NCBI GenBank assembly: GCA_024349245.1 | Contig: JALDNG010000078.1 | Coordinates: 830,001-894,000 of the forward strand | Source of the DNA: Neodontobutis hainanensis | Taxonomy: Eukaryota; Chordata; Actinopteri; Gobiiformes; Odontobutidae | Length of the DNA stretch: 64,000 nt | Direction of reading: 5' to 3' | Shown here: positions 37,340 through 50,100 of the stretch, in pieces | How the letters are laid out: each line of letters opens with the position of its first letter | How positions within the stretch are numbered: position 1 is the first letter of the stretch | Notes under the pieces: model-generated | Seen by the model: only the letters and a program-made list of their open reading frames with translations | What the model was told of the DNA's origin: nothing | Databases searched by the model: none | Made by a program: the position numbers and the translations under genes

Positions 37340-38107
37340 ATGATGAGCTCTTTGGACGAAGACGGGACCCATGAACACGAAACAGAGGCTCGTGTGGTGC
37401 AGGTCTTCCCCAGACCGAGCCAGGACGCCGATATCTACTGCCCCCTACAGGTCACTCATGGGGACACGGTGTGGACGGTCATTAAAAACTCTGTGGTCAG
37501 CCTGGGACTAGACCCCAACCAAACGTACAAACTGTTAGAGGTGAGGAAAAACGATCAAGATGAGAGACTACTGGACGATGATGATATTCCTTTGGAGCTG
37601 GTGCTGCTGTGGCCCCCTAAAACCCAAAAATGGCACCCAAGGAGAGACGGCTACTATTTTGTCATACAACAGCAGGCGCCGAGCGGTAAAAACTCCGGAG
37701 AGGACTACGACGATCTTTGCAAACTTCCCTTCATAACCGAGGACAGTATTACTGAGACTTTACGGCAACGCTTCTACAAACTCAAAATCTACACTTACAC
37801 GAGCAATGTCCTCATCGCCGTCAACCCCAACAAGTTCCTGCCTGTTTACTACAACCCCAAGTACATCAAGATGTATGAGAACCAACCGCTGGGTAAACTG
37901 AGCCCGCACATATTCGCCATCGCAGCTGCGGCCTTTCGAAACATGCTGAGCAGCCAGGTCAACCAGTGCATCGTGATTTCTGGTGAGAGCGGATCAGGGA
38001 AGACCGAGAGCTGTAGTTACCTCGTCCACTGCCTCACTGCCCTGAGCCAGAAGACTTATTCTAGTGGCATCGAACGCACCATCCTGGGGGCAGGGCCAGT
38101 GCTGGAG
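37340..38107 (+). CDS. myo9b: myo9b coding exon 1: Ras-associating domain and P-loop
   Basis: 256 codons, phase 0 at the donor GGAG|GTAGGT. Residues about 18-91 form the N-terminal RA/ubiquitin-like fold typical of class IX, ending LELVLLWPP. The motor begins near DYDDLCKLP (122-130). The ATP-binding P-loop GESGSGKT is at 215-222 and intact. Between RDGYYFVIQ and DYDDLC only about a dozen residues remain, whereas human MYO9B has roughly 35 more, so the pre-motor linker is shortened. The exon's 5' untranslated part starts at 37283. Confidence 0.96.
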
Positions 38108-41100
38108 GTAGGTCCCTGAAAACCAATAAACACCTGTTTCTGTCATAGCAGTCCATAACAAGCAGATTATAGAGGCTTTTTAGAGGGTTTGCTGGTTTGT
38201 GGCGATGCATCATTGTTGTTACACGGCGTTGAGTTTTTAAAGGGGTAATATTTTGTATAAGAAGTTCTTTACAGTAGTTTGCAGAAGCTGAGACGAGCCT
38301 TTTGTTATTTATGGCTTACTAATGAGGCAAGTGTAAACATCTATTATATAAAAAAGGCTCATAGACTTAAACCTGTAGTTCAAGTGTGTGAAATGGAAAG
38401 TATTTACATGCATTCATTTTGTCATATGACTGCTTTTTTTCCTGTTCCTCATTTGTACAACCCAGTACTCCCTCAGTGCAAGCACCTCAGTGTTGCATCT
38501 GAACCCCCGGCAATATATATTTTAGAAATATCTTTTGTAAATCACACAAATGTGTCTATATCTTTTACACTGAAGTAGTTCAGTGTTTTTAATGTCAAGT
38601 GTTTCAAATCAACAGTACATGGTTTAGTGTCTGTGGCTTACGCTTGTCTGTGTCTTCAAACTGGTTATGCACTGATGTGTATCTCTTAAAATTCAAATTC
38701 AAAATATCTTTATTAATCCCCACAGTGTAATTTGTTTTTTTTAGTTTACTTAGACTTCCGTAGACTGATATTAGAGTCTACTGTAGAAAATACATTTGCT
38801 CTGTGTGTAATAGAGCAACTTTTACAAAATACTGAACTTTAAGGCATACTTTGAAGGATAATAAAATACATTTGTGTTGCCAGACAAAAGAAACATTCAA
38901 ATTATATCAGAGGTTAAAGGTATAAAATGCTTGAATTTAAGACAAACATTTTCCATTTAATGCTACATATTTCACTCTGAACCAATGGCGACATTTTGAC
39001 GTCAAACATCGACAGCTGGGGGATTCTCCACACTGATAGTGTCACTGTAATGGATGAGTCAAGCCACTGTAGATGGTCCATTAGATAATATTAAGAGGCA
39101 AATAATCAAACCACTTCCTCTAGAGACAGCATCTGTGTTATCTGCATTTACCACTTTTTGTGTTGAATGTTACATGGATTTACACACCGTTTTATTTTTA
39201 GGTTGTCGTCAGTCACATATAACTGTCAATGAGTAACGCATTTTCTGTTTCGGTTTAATTTCAAGGTGTTGGTTTGAAGGAGAAATGATAAGAAACTAGG
39301 TCAGACAACTTTTAATAGGATAAATAATTAAACTACATTTGTCTTTTATGATTATGTTCAAGCATTAACAAACTGACATTAGCTTGAGATTTAGGAAGCT
39401 GTTTTACATTTATAAGTTTAACTTAAATCTAAATTCATAAAGTGTAAGTGCTCTATACAAACCACTCAAGCCCATTGTGTTGCAGTATTTTCTTTTAAAG
39501 TGAGCCAACATTATATCAATGAAACGACTAGTGGATTATCTATTCATCAATACAACAACGGACTCTTCTCAAAGGTTACTGACCCACTTTATCCCACACC
39601 CACATAACAGCCCCGAGATGCCACACTGGTTTCTTCACCCTTCTAAAAAACAAGTTTAACAAGTTTATGTCTGTAAAAAAAACTAAAGAAAACACGGCTT
39701 AAGCATTTTATTGTGCACTCTGTGTCACTAAAGCCGAGGTTTAGCTCAAAGAGAGAGAGCGGCTTTTGAGGGATTTGCATTTTCATCTGAGTGAGTGACC
39801 CAAGGAGTGAGCTTAGGGCAAACGTCTCAACACTCAGCCTCAGGTTTGGCCAGAGGAAAACATGCACATATTTATTCAAGCCACTTGATGCTTGAATAAA
39901 TATGTGAGATGAAATGTCACATTCCAGGGCACATACGGGACGTTGTTTTTTAAATCAGTAAATTTACCCTGCATCTGCTCAGCTTTGGTCTGCGTCGCAC
40001 TGACCCGCAGCAGTTCTATTTTTACAAGACGTCAACACATAAATTTGAACAGATCAGATCGCAACAAGATGGAAACTATGCATGCACAACATCCAGATTT
40101 CCAAAATAATACAAAAATATACCTCCCAAACATTCCTCATTCGAAGATTTTAAGTGTTTATTTACAGCATTAAATGCAATACCTAAACCAAAGGTTTTTT
40201 GTGGCCAATGTAACGAGGAAAACCTGTTAAGTGATATTGTACAAAGCAATCTGAAACTAAACTTGTTTTCTGGTCCTTTCTCTTCTGAATAAACACTTGT
40301 TTTGGTCCCGCACCTGTCTTTATCAACGGCTTTTATCATTACATCTCGTACTTCCCACGCATGCTCTTCTGAGCTGCTCGGGTCAAAGCACTGCAGCGGA
40401 TCTGAAACGCATCCAGTGGGCGATGGACTGCGACATCGTTCTGCAGCGGAGCGGAGACGCATGTGCATTGTAATTTAGGGGTTACCCTTCAACAAGTGGG
40501 TAGGACAACACAAAGCACACAGAAACAAAAATAGACTGTATATTAACAGAAACAGTTTTATGTGAAATCAGACGCTGAACACCTTCATAGAGCAGAATTG
40601 ACATGAACCTTGTTTTATAACACCTCCACAAGGATTCGAGTGGAAGTCGAATCGAAGCATCAAATCGCTGACTTTTTGGGGTCAGGCCTTCCTTTTGTTG
40701 AAACCTTTTCTTGATTATGTCCTATGAAATGTTAATAAAACTGTAACATGATGGGACATTTTTCTCCCAAACATTCTCCCAAAATGTCTCGCTGAAGCTG
40801 CATAGACAGTGTGAACCTTAATGACAAAATTCGTACACTAATCAAATCAAACCTTCACACAGATGCACTCGGGTTTGAGAATGTTGTAGTATATTTACCA
40901 GGCCAGTAGAGGCACTGTGTTGTAGGCATTTAACACGAGAAGAAGTGAGCCCTAGGATCTTTTTAGAGCAGTGCTGATAAACTAAAGCGCCATTATGGAT
41001 TTACACATGTAATGCGCACAATATATTATCAGAGTTTTGAAACACAAAAAAACTTTTTTTTTTTTTTTTTTTGCCCATGTTCCTTCATTTCCTGTTTGTA

Positions 41101-44100
41101 TTCAGCAGCCAATAGCTTTCTTGGACACAGCTGTCATCTTTTTTTTTCTGTCTTTATTTGTCAGAATCATTGACTATAGAAGGGGCAGTCCTTGTGTAAC
41201 AGCCTAAACCCAACTTTGTGTTTTGGGTGAAATGCGATATTGTGTAAATGGCCTTTTAAAGTATAAGAAATTGAAACAAAATACTGAACTGTCCCTTTTT
41301 ATGTCCCTTATGTGGAAGTAGTTGTGTTAACATGATACCTAGTACTTGAAAATGAGTGCTTTGTTGCTGAGGACAATGGCCTTTTTAAAGGCTAAGAAAT
41401 TGAAAATGAATGAATAGTGCAGGGATTTTCAAGTCACATGAATAGTCTGTTTAAATACACTATATCAATAAGAAAATTGCTTGGACTGGACTTTGGATTG
41501 AGGCTCTACATTGGGCCAGTCACACAGTAGATGTACAGAGAGGTCTAATATGTTCATCTGAAATGCAAATCATGACACATTAAACAGTATATCTGCAAAG
41601 TATCTTGAAAGTGTGTTCAACAGGCTAGTTTCTGTAATTTCCTAATGTCTATTACAAAATGTCTCTGTCAGTAGTTCCTCTGAAATCCTGGGAAATGCCA
41701 TATGACTCATTTGTACATTTATTTTTATCATTTTATGTAAAAACACTTTCCATTTAGTTTCTTATAATGTTATCTCAACCTTCAGCAGAGACTGGAGGCG
41801 GTCTCACCTGCTTCAACTTGTCTTGAACCCATCCATCTCACTCTTTGTTTATCTCATAGTTAAATATTAAATGATGGCCTGCTCAGTTATTAGGAAGTGT
41901 GTTAATTACAACTCACAAGTGAAGTCCCATTATGAGCCGTAGTTTAGAGGCGGGGCCGGCCTGGCGAGCGCTGGACGAACGTGATCAGGAAGCGCTAAAG
42001 CTCCGCCGGTCGCTATGCGCTGGGCGTTGTCTTTGGGTGAGACCCAGTGAAAAGAACTTGTCAGAACAGGCTCGGTGAGGTCTGCTGCTTTATCACAGAG
42101 GAAACCACGTCTTCAGCTCATTAACCCACGTCTCGCTTTTAACGTCGTCGTGCAGCTCAATCCAATAAAGTTGGACTTTTATGTTGGACTTTATTGTAAG
42201 ATTATTGTCCTTTTTTGATGATAAATGTTCAGTTTATGCAGTTTGTCTGAGCTGTAATGTGTTGCATAATGTCCTGGAAAATAGATAAAAGTCCAGTAAA
42301 ACCACATTATTGTTTGACACATGACACATTTAATTACTGCACATTTTTGACTCCATATTCCTTCTGATATCTGAGTCCACACATGAAAATCTATTTTGTT
42401 AAGAAGAGTAGCTTCACTATAAAACATGGCACCTGCTTCTCTTTGTCTTATCTTTCTTTTATCTCTGCCGTGTATGTGTGTGTTTTCTGCTCAGTTTAAA
42501 GTACAGTCAAGGTGCCGTCTACTGGGGCAGGGCCCGACCTGCTCAGACACGACCCCTCGACTTCTCCCACTGGAATGAAGTCGAACAATAGATAAAGAGC
42601 CAGTTGTAGATTTATGGTATGACTGAAATATCAATTTGTTCCTCGAGCAATAATAAACTTACTGTGAGTAAACACATTATTGGGATTTCTGGGAAGTCTT
42701 TATAAAAAAAAAACATCAAGAAGTGGGTATAATTAAAGGGGAGCAACCCAAAAGAGGCAGTGTATTGTTCCATCCAGGACAGGGCCTTTCTGTGTGAAGT
42801 TTGCATGTTCTCCCTGTGTCTGCGTAGGTTTCCTCCGGGTACTCCGGTTTCCCCTACCACCAAAGACATGTACAACAGCCTTCCCCAAACATGCATGGGG
42901 CCAGGACTCCCCTGCAAAAGAGATTTGTAATCTCAGTGGGATTTTCCTGGTTAAATAAAGGTTAAATAATAAAAAAATAATAATAATTGTGTCGGTGACC
43001 TTATGGATTGAACTGGTCAACAAGTTATAAGTGTCTTTTAAGAAATATGCTTAAGTGTAATATAAATTGTAAATGTAATAAATAATTTAAAATCATTTTA
43101 ATAATTCTAATAAATAAGTTGATTTATTATTTTTTATGATGATTAATGATATTATATTTTCTTTTGTTTTGTGAATTGTTGTGGTGGGCTTGTTTTGTTG
43201 TTTCATATAGTGGGGGGGGTGGGGGGGTATGTTTAAAGGGGAAAGCAAAAATAAGTTTGACTTACGCCTACACCCTTTTCGGTCAATATGTTATGTTTAA
43301 ATGAAAATATTGTTGTTCTTTTTTTTTTTATTATTTGTTTTTTTGTGTGGACCGAACTAAACTAAACTAAACTAAACTTGACTGAAGGGAGTCCAGGCCA
43401 AGACAGCTGCACAAGTGTCTGTTACAAAACAATAAGTATAACAACACAGGATAGCAGAGGATACAAGACGATTTCCAGGATAAAACCATGCACTCAATAA
43501 CGGCAGCAAGTTTCTGACTTAGTGAACGCTTTCTTGAGTTTTAAGACTTGTTGTAAACTGTTCCACTTTGGTAACACTTTAACACAATCAAACAGTAGTT
43601 TACTCCAATTATACAAATGTATTTATTAACCATAAATCAACAAAATGAAAAATCTGTGTGTAATTATCATTATTAATAATATGTATAACTTGTAAGAGCA
43701 ATGCTTTGTAAATGATTCCTTAAAGGAGTAACTTTATAGTGTATAGTCTTACAATAGTATGTATTATTTGATCATTAAACACAAATGTTTTAGCCTAATT
43801 AATTACTAAAGCAGAATTGTGCATCATTACAAGAGGTGGGGACAATATTTCTCATGTATTTTTATCGGATCATTTTCCTCTTGTAAAAGCGATATTGGAA
43901 ACAGATCTCATGATATTTGTTAAAAGATCATATTCTAGTGTAAGAGAGATGTTGTGAATATAAACATGTTGGAGTTATGTTTTTACAGAGGGACTGAGCA
44001 TCTTAAAGTATATGATAACAATGATTAGTTTCTTAGACTACAATAATCTTACTACTTCTTAATGTTGTCAGTTTTTAGGTTTTAGTCTCTAACCTGTTCA

Positions 44101-47100
44101 GGGACAGGTAATAAGGCTGAATAAGGTTTTTGTCATTTTAAAAGCATAATGTGCAGGATTTTCATGCAAATGCTTGTTAACAGACCTGGCCCATGTCTGT
44201 TTTTTTTTTAATGAGTTTTCTCTTTTCTTTTCATGCTACAGACACACAGGATCTAAACATTCTCTCTGTTCAGTTCACATAACGCATATGTCTATAAAGT
44301 TGGTGTTTACTGCAGTAAAATTTATGGTTCTCTGTTTGAACAGGCTTTTGGCAACGCTAAGACTAAAGAAAATAACAACTCCAGTCGCTTTGGGAAGTTC
44401 ATCCAGCTCAACTACCTGGAGAGCGGCGTTATCAGAGGGTACAGCACAAAGATTTGCATTTTTTTTTTTTTTTTGCTCCATAATCATAAATGCAATAGTT
44501 GACAGTTTTCTTTTGTCTCTAACAGAGCAGTTATTGAGAAGTACCTGCTAGAAAAGTGCCGTTTGGTGTCAAGAGACAAAAATGAGAGGTAAAACTTAAT
44601 TCATTTTTTTTTTTTGAGTTGGGGAAATGACTTTCTTTCGCATTGATTTAAAACTTTAAATCTTGTTAAACTACTTTGACCCCGTTGTCCCCAGGAACTA
44701 CCATGTTTTCTACTACCTGCTGATGGGCGTGTCCCAGGAGGAGCAGAAGGAGTTTCATCTCCAAAAGCCACAGGACTATCTCTACCTCAGACAGGTGCCT
44801 CTGAAGCACACATTATACGGCAGCAGTGACAGTTAAAAAGGGCTATAAACAGAATATGTTAAAGGGGGCATCCCAGGACATCCAAACAGTGAAAATAAAC
44901 TGACTTCACAATTCAGAGGCACAGTTAGGCTTCTTTGTCATTTTGTAATCTGTCACAGTTAATTGAATTTAAAGGCACATTTCTTTTTGTGCAATATTTT
45001 GTGCCATATCCGTCCAAACTCCTCAGAAGCAGTTTTTAATCACTTAATCATCTGCTTCATGAGCATTTATTTTGCTTTTACATTCTTTTCTTGTACAAGC
45101 CCTTCGTCCAAACAATGCCTTTAGAGCTTAATTCAACCACATACACCAGTTGTGACTATGTTTTACTAATGGACTTCACATGAATAAGCTGCAGACAATC
45201 CCCATCCCTAATAGTTCCTTGTGTTGACAGTTTTACTTGAGGATAAACCTATTAAAGCAGCAATCATTGCCAGTCACTTATGATTAATGTACTCCTTTTT
45301 TCAAGTCTGTTTAGTTCATCTGAAGGGATTTGACAGATTGAACCTTGGATAGCCATTACCAGTCAGCGAGCCCGTTTACATGGCCATAATAATCCTATAA
45401 CTGGGAGTAATCACATAATTGTAATAATAAGGTTTTTGCAGATCTGATTATTGCACTCCAGAAATGCCATAATCTTTTGGAGTAACAAACATGCTTGCCA
45501 GATGCACGTTTTTTTTGTTTTTTTTTAACAAATGCGCAGAGATATAGGAGTGTTGGGGAGAAATGTAGTTGTGTTAATTTGATTTCTTATAATCAGATAA
45601 CTGTCATTATTAGATAAAAGAAATCGGCTTATGGTGTTTACATGATCACTTGAATAATCTGATTACTCCAGAAATCAGATAATGAATTTATTTTTAGTGT
45701 GCATGTAAACGGTCTCAGTGTTTAGATCAAAAATGTAAATTCATTTTGTTTTCCACACTGATATTTTGTGTGTTTTTTGCCATCAAGGGAGAGTTCCTCT
45801 TAGAAGACGAGGAGAACCTGGGGCATGAGTACAAACGGCTCCATCAGGCCATGGAGATGGTTGGCTTTCTACCATCCACCAAGAAACAGTATGTAGTAGT
45901 CTCTTAATGTGAAGTGCCACTGAAAATATAAAAACAAAACTATAAAAATTGTGGAAATTTAGTTTGTCAATTTTTTTATTTTTCTCAACATGTTAAGACT
46001 CATTAAGGCGGCTATGGCAGGGCATGGCTAATTGGAAGAATCAGGGAGTTCCTGGTGGGCCGGGCCATTCAGTGACAACTGGACAGTCCTGTCAGGGAAT
46101 TAAACAACACTTGTTCTGTGCCTCGTGGCTTTAAATTTTTTTAGGCCTATGTTTGTAACGCCAAAACAACAACAACAATTAAAGATTAAGTCAGTGAGTT
46201 CTTACCTTGTGCACTTTCAGTGCGCTCGGCCGAACCGAGCAAACTCCAACACCACACGTGTCTGTGGCCTGTGTGCTGTACACATTTACTGTAGACGTCC
46301 TGTTAGCCCCACACCGTGTCCCAGCGGAGGACAGTGGGCTGAGCGGCCAGTGGCTGGCTCTACAGCTCGTGCGTAACCACCATTGTGCCAGTGCCACTTG
46401 TGTCTTTATTGTGCAACACAGTCTCTCTCCTGCAGCAGCAATGAGACTGGTCAAAACTGAAGTCAGAATTTAACGGCCTGTGCTACATGAAGGACCAAGG
46501 GTTGTCACTCAAAACAGAGGCGGATCAATGTGATGGGTTTTCGGGGCAAAAGACCCCAACTTAGGGGGCCCATACCATAGGCATAAAAAGATTAATTTTT
46601 AATTAATTAATCCAAATGAGCCATAAATATAATGTAACATTTGGGCACTGAATTTTGCGGCAGTAAATTACGTTCATATTCAAGCGTTTGCTACATGTCT
46701 GAGTGAGAGGAGACGCTATCTGAGTAAAATTTTAGCAGTTATTCTATCGTTGACAATAACTGTAGCCAATACTACAACTCTGCAAAAAAACAGAGTAAGC
46801 TCTGTATCAAAAGTTCAATGCATCAACACACTGTTTTAACTTCTTTCCCACCACACACACACCTGATGACGTCATAAACTCCCCTGCCAGAGACTTAATG
46901 CGGGTCTGTGGGAAAGGGCTTTGTGAGAAATGTTTTGAAAAGCTGTCAAAAAATAAACTGGTGTCAGAAACAGGTTAAAACTTGTCAGTGTCCTGAAGAA
47001 GAAAATGCAGTGAGACACAGCCCATGCAGCGAAGTTAGTCCCTTGTTCAGACTGAGCACTTTGACACGTTAAAAATTTGTAAAAGTGTGTCATGCTTTTG

Positions 47101-50100
47101 TGAATCAGCTTTTCCAGTCTTGGAGCTGTAGTCTAGTTAGTTAGGGGTAAATGTTTTTCATTGTCTGTAGCTGGTTTGGAAAGTCCCAGTAACAACAGTA
47201 ACTGTTCAACACACTTTTCAACACATTACCCTGGCTTTGAAATATTCCATTAAAAAAGCCAATGAGAAAGACACATTGTGACCAAATCCATGCATTAATT
47301 TATTTAATGGTTAAACCAGAATGTGATAAATGAAGCTTGTCTTTTAAAATGTGACTTTGACTTTGACTAAAAGGGGCACTACTTGATTTATTTTTGATAT
47401 CCCTGTCTCATACCCCTTTTCTACAAGCAGGAACGGGTGCTGGTTCGGAGCCAGAGCCTAGTTTCAAACCGGTTCTTTGCCTTTCGACTTGGCTCTGAAC
47501 CAGGAAAAGCGGTTCATAGGTAGTGCCAAATCATTGTTGGGCTAGAAGGAAGAACAGCTTGTAAGTTTAACTGGCTATAGCACTAGCTCCGAACCAGCAC
47601 CAAACTAATAAATTACACCAAACTGAAGTTTAGAGCTTATCATAAACTTTTAACTTCGACTTCAGCGGCAAATCTCTGCCTCTTTTAACATTCTCTGTTT
47701 TCTATTACCAATATTCATCCCTGTTACACGCTGCCTCTTTTTTCGCAGTTTGTTTTTCTTTTTTAATTTCTGAATATACACTCTTCAGTAGCCATTTCTT
47801 CCTTATTGACGTCAGTGTCGACCAATGGGAGTGCTCCTTTTTCCAGAAGCTAGCTGTGATTGGCCAAAACCCCCGTTTAGGACTGAAAATTCTCATCTAT
47901 TAAAATTCCAGATAATAAATCCTGCGTGACGTCTTAAAGTCTTGTTTTTTTTTACTGATGATTCCTGTTAAATTAGATTAGATTTTTCTTACATAAACAA
48001 ATCGCACACTCCCAATGTGTTTAAGTAACATAGCACGCAAACCAGGAGCATTGTGTTTACTGCAGCTATTTTTGTATCCGAGAAACCTTTGCCTGGTGAT
48101 TTATGTGACTAATCCAGGAATTCCATGTGTTTTTTTTGTTTTGTTTTTTTTATCCCCTGAGCAGCATATTTTCCATCCTGTCTGCCATCCTGCACCTGGG
48201 CAACGTGACGTACTCCCCCGTCAGAGGACAGACTCTGGAGGTTGGACCGCCCTACGTCCTCTCCACTGTATCTGAGCTACTCAAAGTATGTTTATTCATG
48301 CTGCTTAATCTTACATTGTAGATACGACTTGTATTAGAGCACAGTAGAGGCTTTATAGACAAGCACTGAGCCCATTTACTAAAATCAAATGCAGTTTAAC
48401 TTAATCCCTCTGTGAGTCGAGCGTGTCCTGCGTGACTGCTGTGGCTCTCATGTTTCAGCTTCTCCTCATCTCGGTGTTAAAAATCCAGACTGACATTGAT
48501 AAACAAAAGCAATGTCCGACTCGTTGTGTTTGTTTGCTCTGCAGGTTAAAAAGGCGGTGCTTGTAAAGGCTTTGACCATAAGAAGAGTAGTCACGGCTCA
48601 TGGCGCTGCAGTGACACAATACACGCCTCAAGAGGTATATATCTTACATCTGGAAATAACTCATCTATACCTGTGTCCATATCTAAGATTTCCCATTGAT
48701 TTATTACACTATGACTCCCTGTTGTTTCTGCGTAGGCCGTTAAAGTGCGGGACTCCATGGCTAAGTCTCTATACAGCGCTCTGTTTGACTGGATCATCTT
48801 CCACATCAACCACGCTCTGCTTAATCGACGAGACATGGAGGAGTCTGTCTCGGTGAGTCACAAAATACGGATAAAGATGTGGGAATTAAAGGCCTGCTCC
48901 CCTTTTGTAGTCTCAGTTTTTGCATTATTTCAATAGTCCATCCTTGTAGCGCTTTCCCACATTTGTTCACATACAATACACGAGACCAAATCCATCTACA
49001 AACCAAGCCTCTGTAGTCACAATAACGTTTGTTTGCAGTGCGTGTCCATCGGTGTCCTGGATATGTTCGGCTTTGAAGACCTACAGAAGAACCATTTTGA
49101 GCAGCTGTGCATCAACTACACCAACGAGATACTGCAGTGTTATATCAACCAGCGCATCTTTAAGTTGGAGCAAGTGGGTGTATTAACCGTATTACTGTAA
49201 TTTTAATGACTAATACTATTTCTTTGACTTAACCCTATTGATTTGTGTATACATTAATCATTTATATATAGATTTAATGTTGTAATTGTGGTTTATGTTA
49301 ATTACAGGAGGATTACGTATCAGAGGGCATCACTTGGCAGAACGTTGACTACACAGACAACACCGGCTGTATCCAGTTGATGAGTATGAAACGTGCAGGA
49401 CTCTTTGAGCTGCTGGATACAGAGAGCAAGTATGTCTATCAAGGTTTATTTATAAAGCACATTTCAAAAACAGTCACTGCTCCCCAAAGTGCTGTACAGG
49501 CTCAATAATGCACCATAATAATAAATAAAATTATAAATAAGCCAAATAAAAACAAGACAATAAGACATAGGTTTTAGCTAAAAAGTTAAAGTAAAAGCGA
49601 AAAAAACAATAATTTACTGTCCAGCTCAGCTTAAACCCATCACCAATGAAAATATTTGTTCTTTGACAGTAAAATAAAGCAGTCTAGGGCTGTCCCAATA
49701 CTTTTACAATAGTTTTACACTGCACACCACCCTAGTCCTTCACGAATTAGATGTTTATTAATGTTATTTATTGTGAGTGTTATCCTTTCTGCTGGACTGA
49801 AACACCTCGTGATTGCATTCTTTAATTAGCTTTACAGTTAATAAGGTAAAAAACCGAAAGTCATGTCTCAACATAAGAAAGAAAAAATAACCCTACTTGC
49901 GTCTCCTTTATGCTCCTTGCCGTGATATTAGTGGAACATTTCTCTTAATATCCTATCCCAGTAAATGTGAATTATGTGTCTCTTATAAAGGCCAACCAGC
50001 TTCTTCTGTGAAGTGACCACTGCTCATCACACAGTTCGGCAAAAAGAATAAAAATTGTGAAATACAGCTACATAAAACGACGCTAAGAAGTGTGTATCAA

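Larger units (their letters stand above)
38108..44343 (+). other. myo9b intron 1 (6.2 kb)
   Basis: The longest intron of the gene, with donor GTAGGT and acceptor AACAG. It holds AT-rich sequence, a repeat-like TCTTTATTAATCCCC segment near 38708, a T-run at 41049-41072, a GC-rich patch at 41940-42070, an L2-like 3' end at 42730-42985, a G-run at 43212-43228 and an ACTAA pentamer repeat at 43355-43377. A 130-codon minus-strand frame (40468-40076) overlaps GC-rich repeat-like sequence and is not supported as a gene. Confidence 0.7.

Noticed and set aside
40076..40468. 130-codon minus-strand frame in myosin intron 1
   Set aside because: Overlaps GC-rich repeat-like sequence (GCAGCGGAGCGGAGACGCAT type), with no domain and no splice context; probably transposon-derived.
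46191..46473. Overlapping 83-88 codon frames on both strands in myosin intron 5
   Set aside because: GC-rich patch open on both strands, no domain; probably repeat-derived and within an intron.
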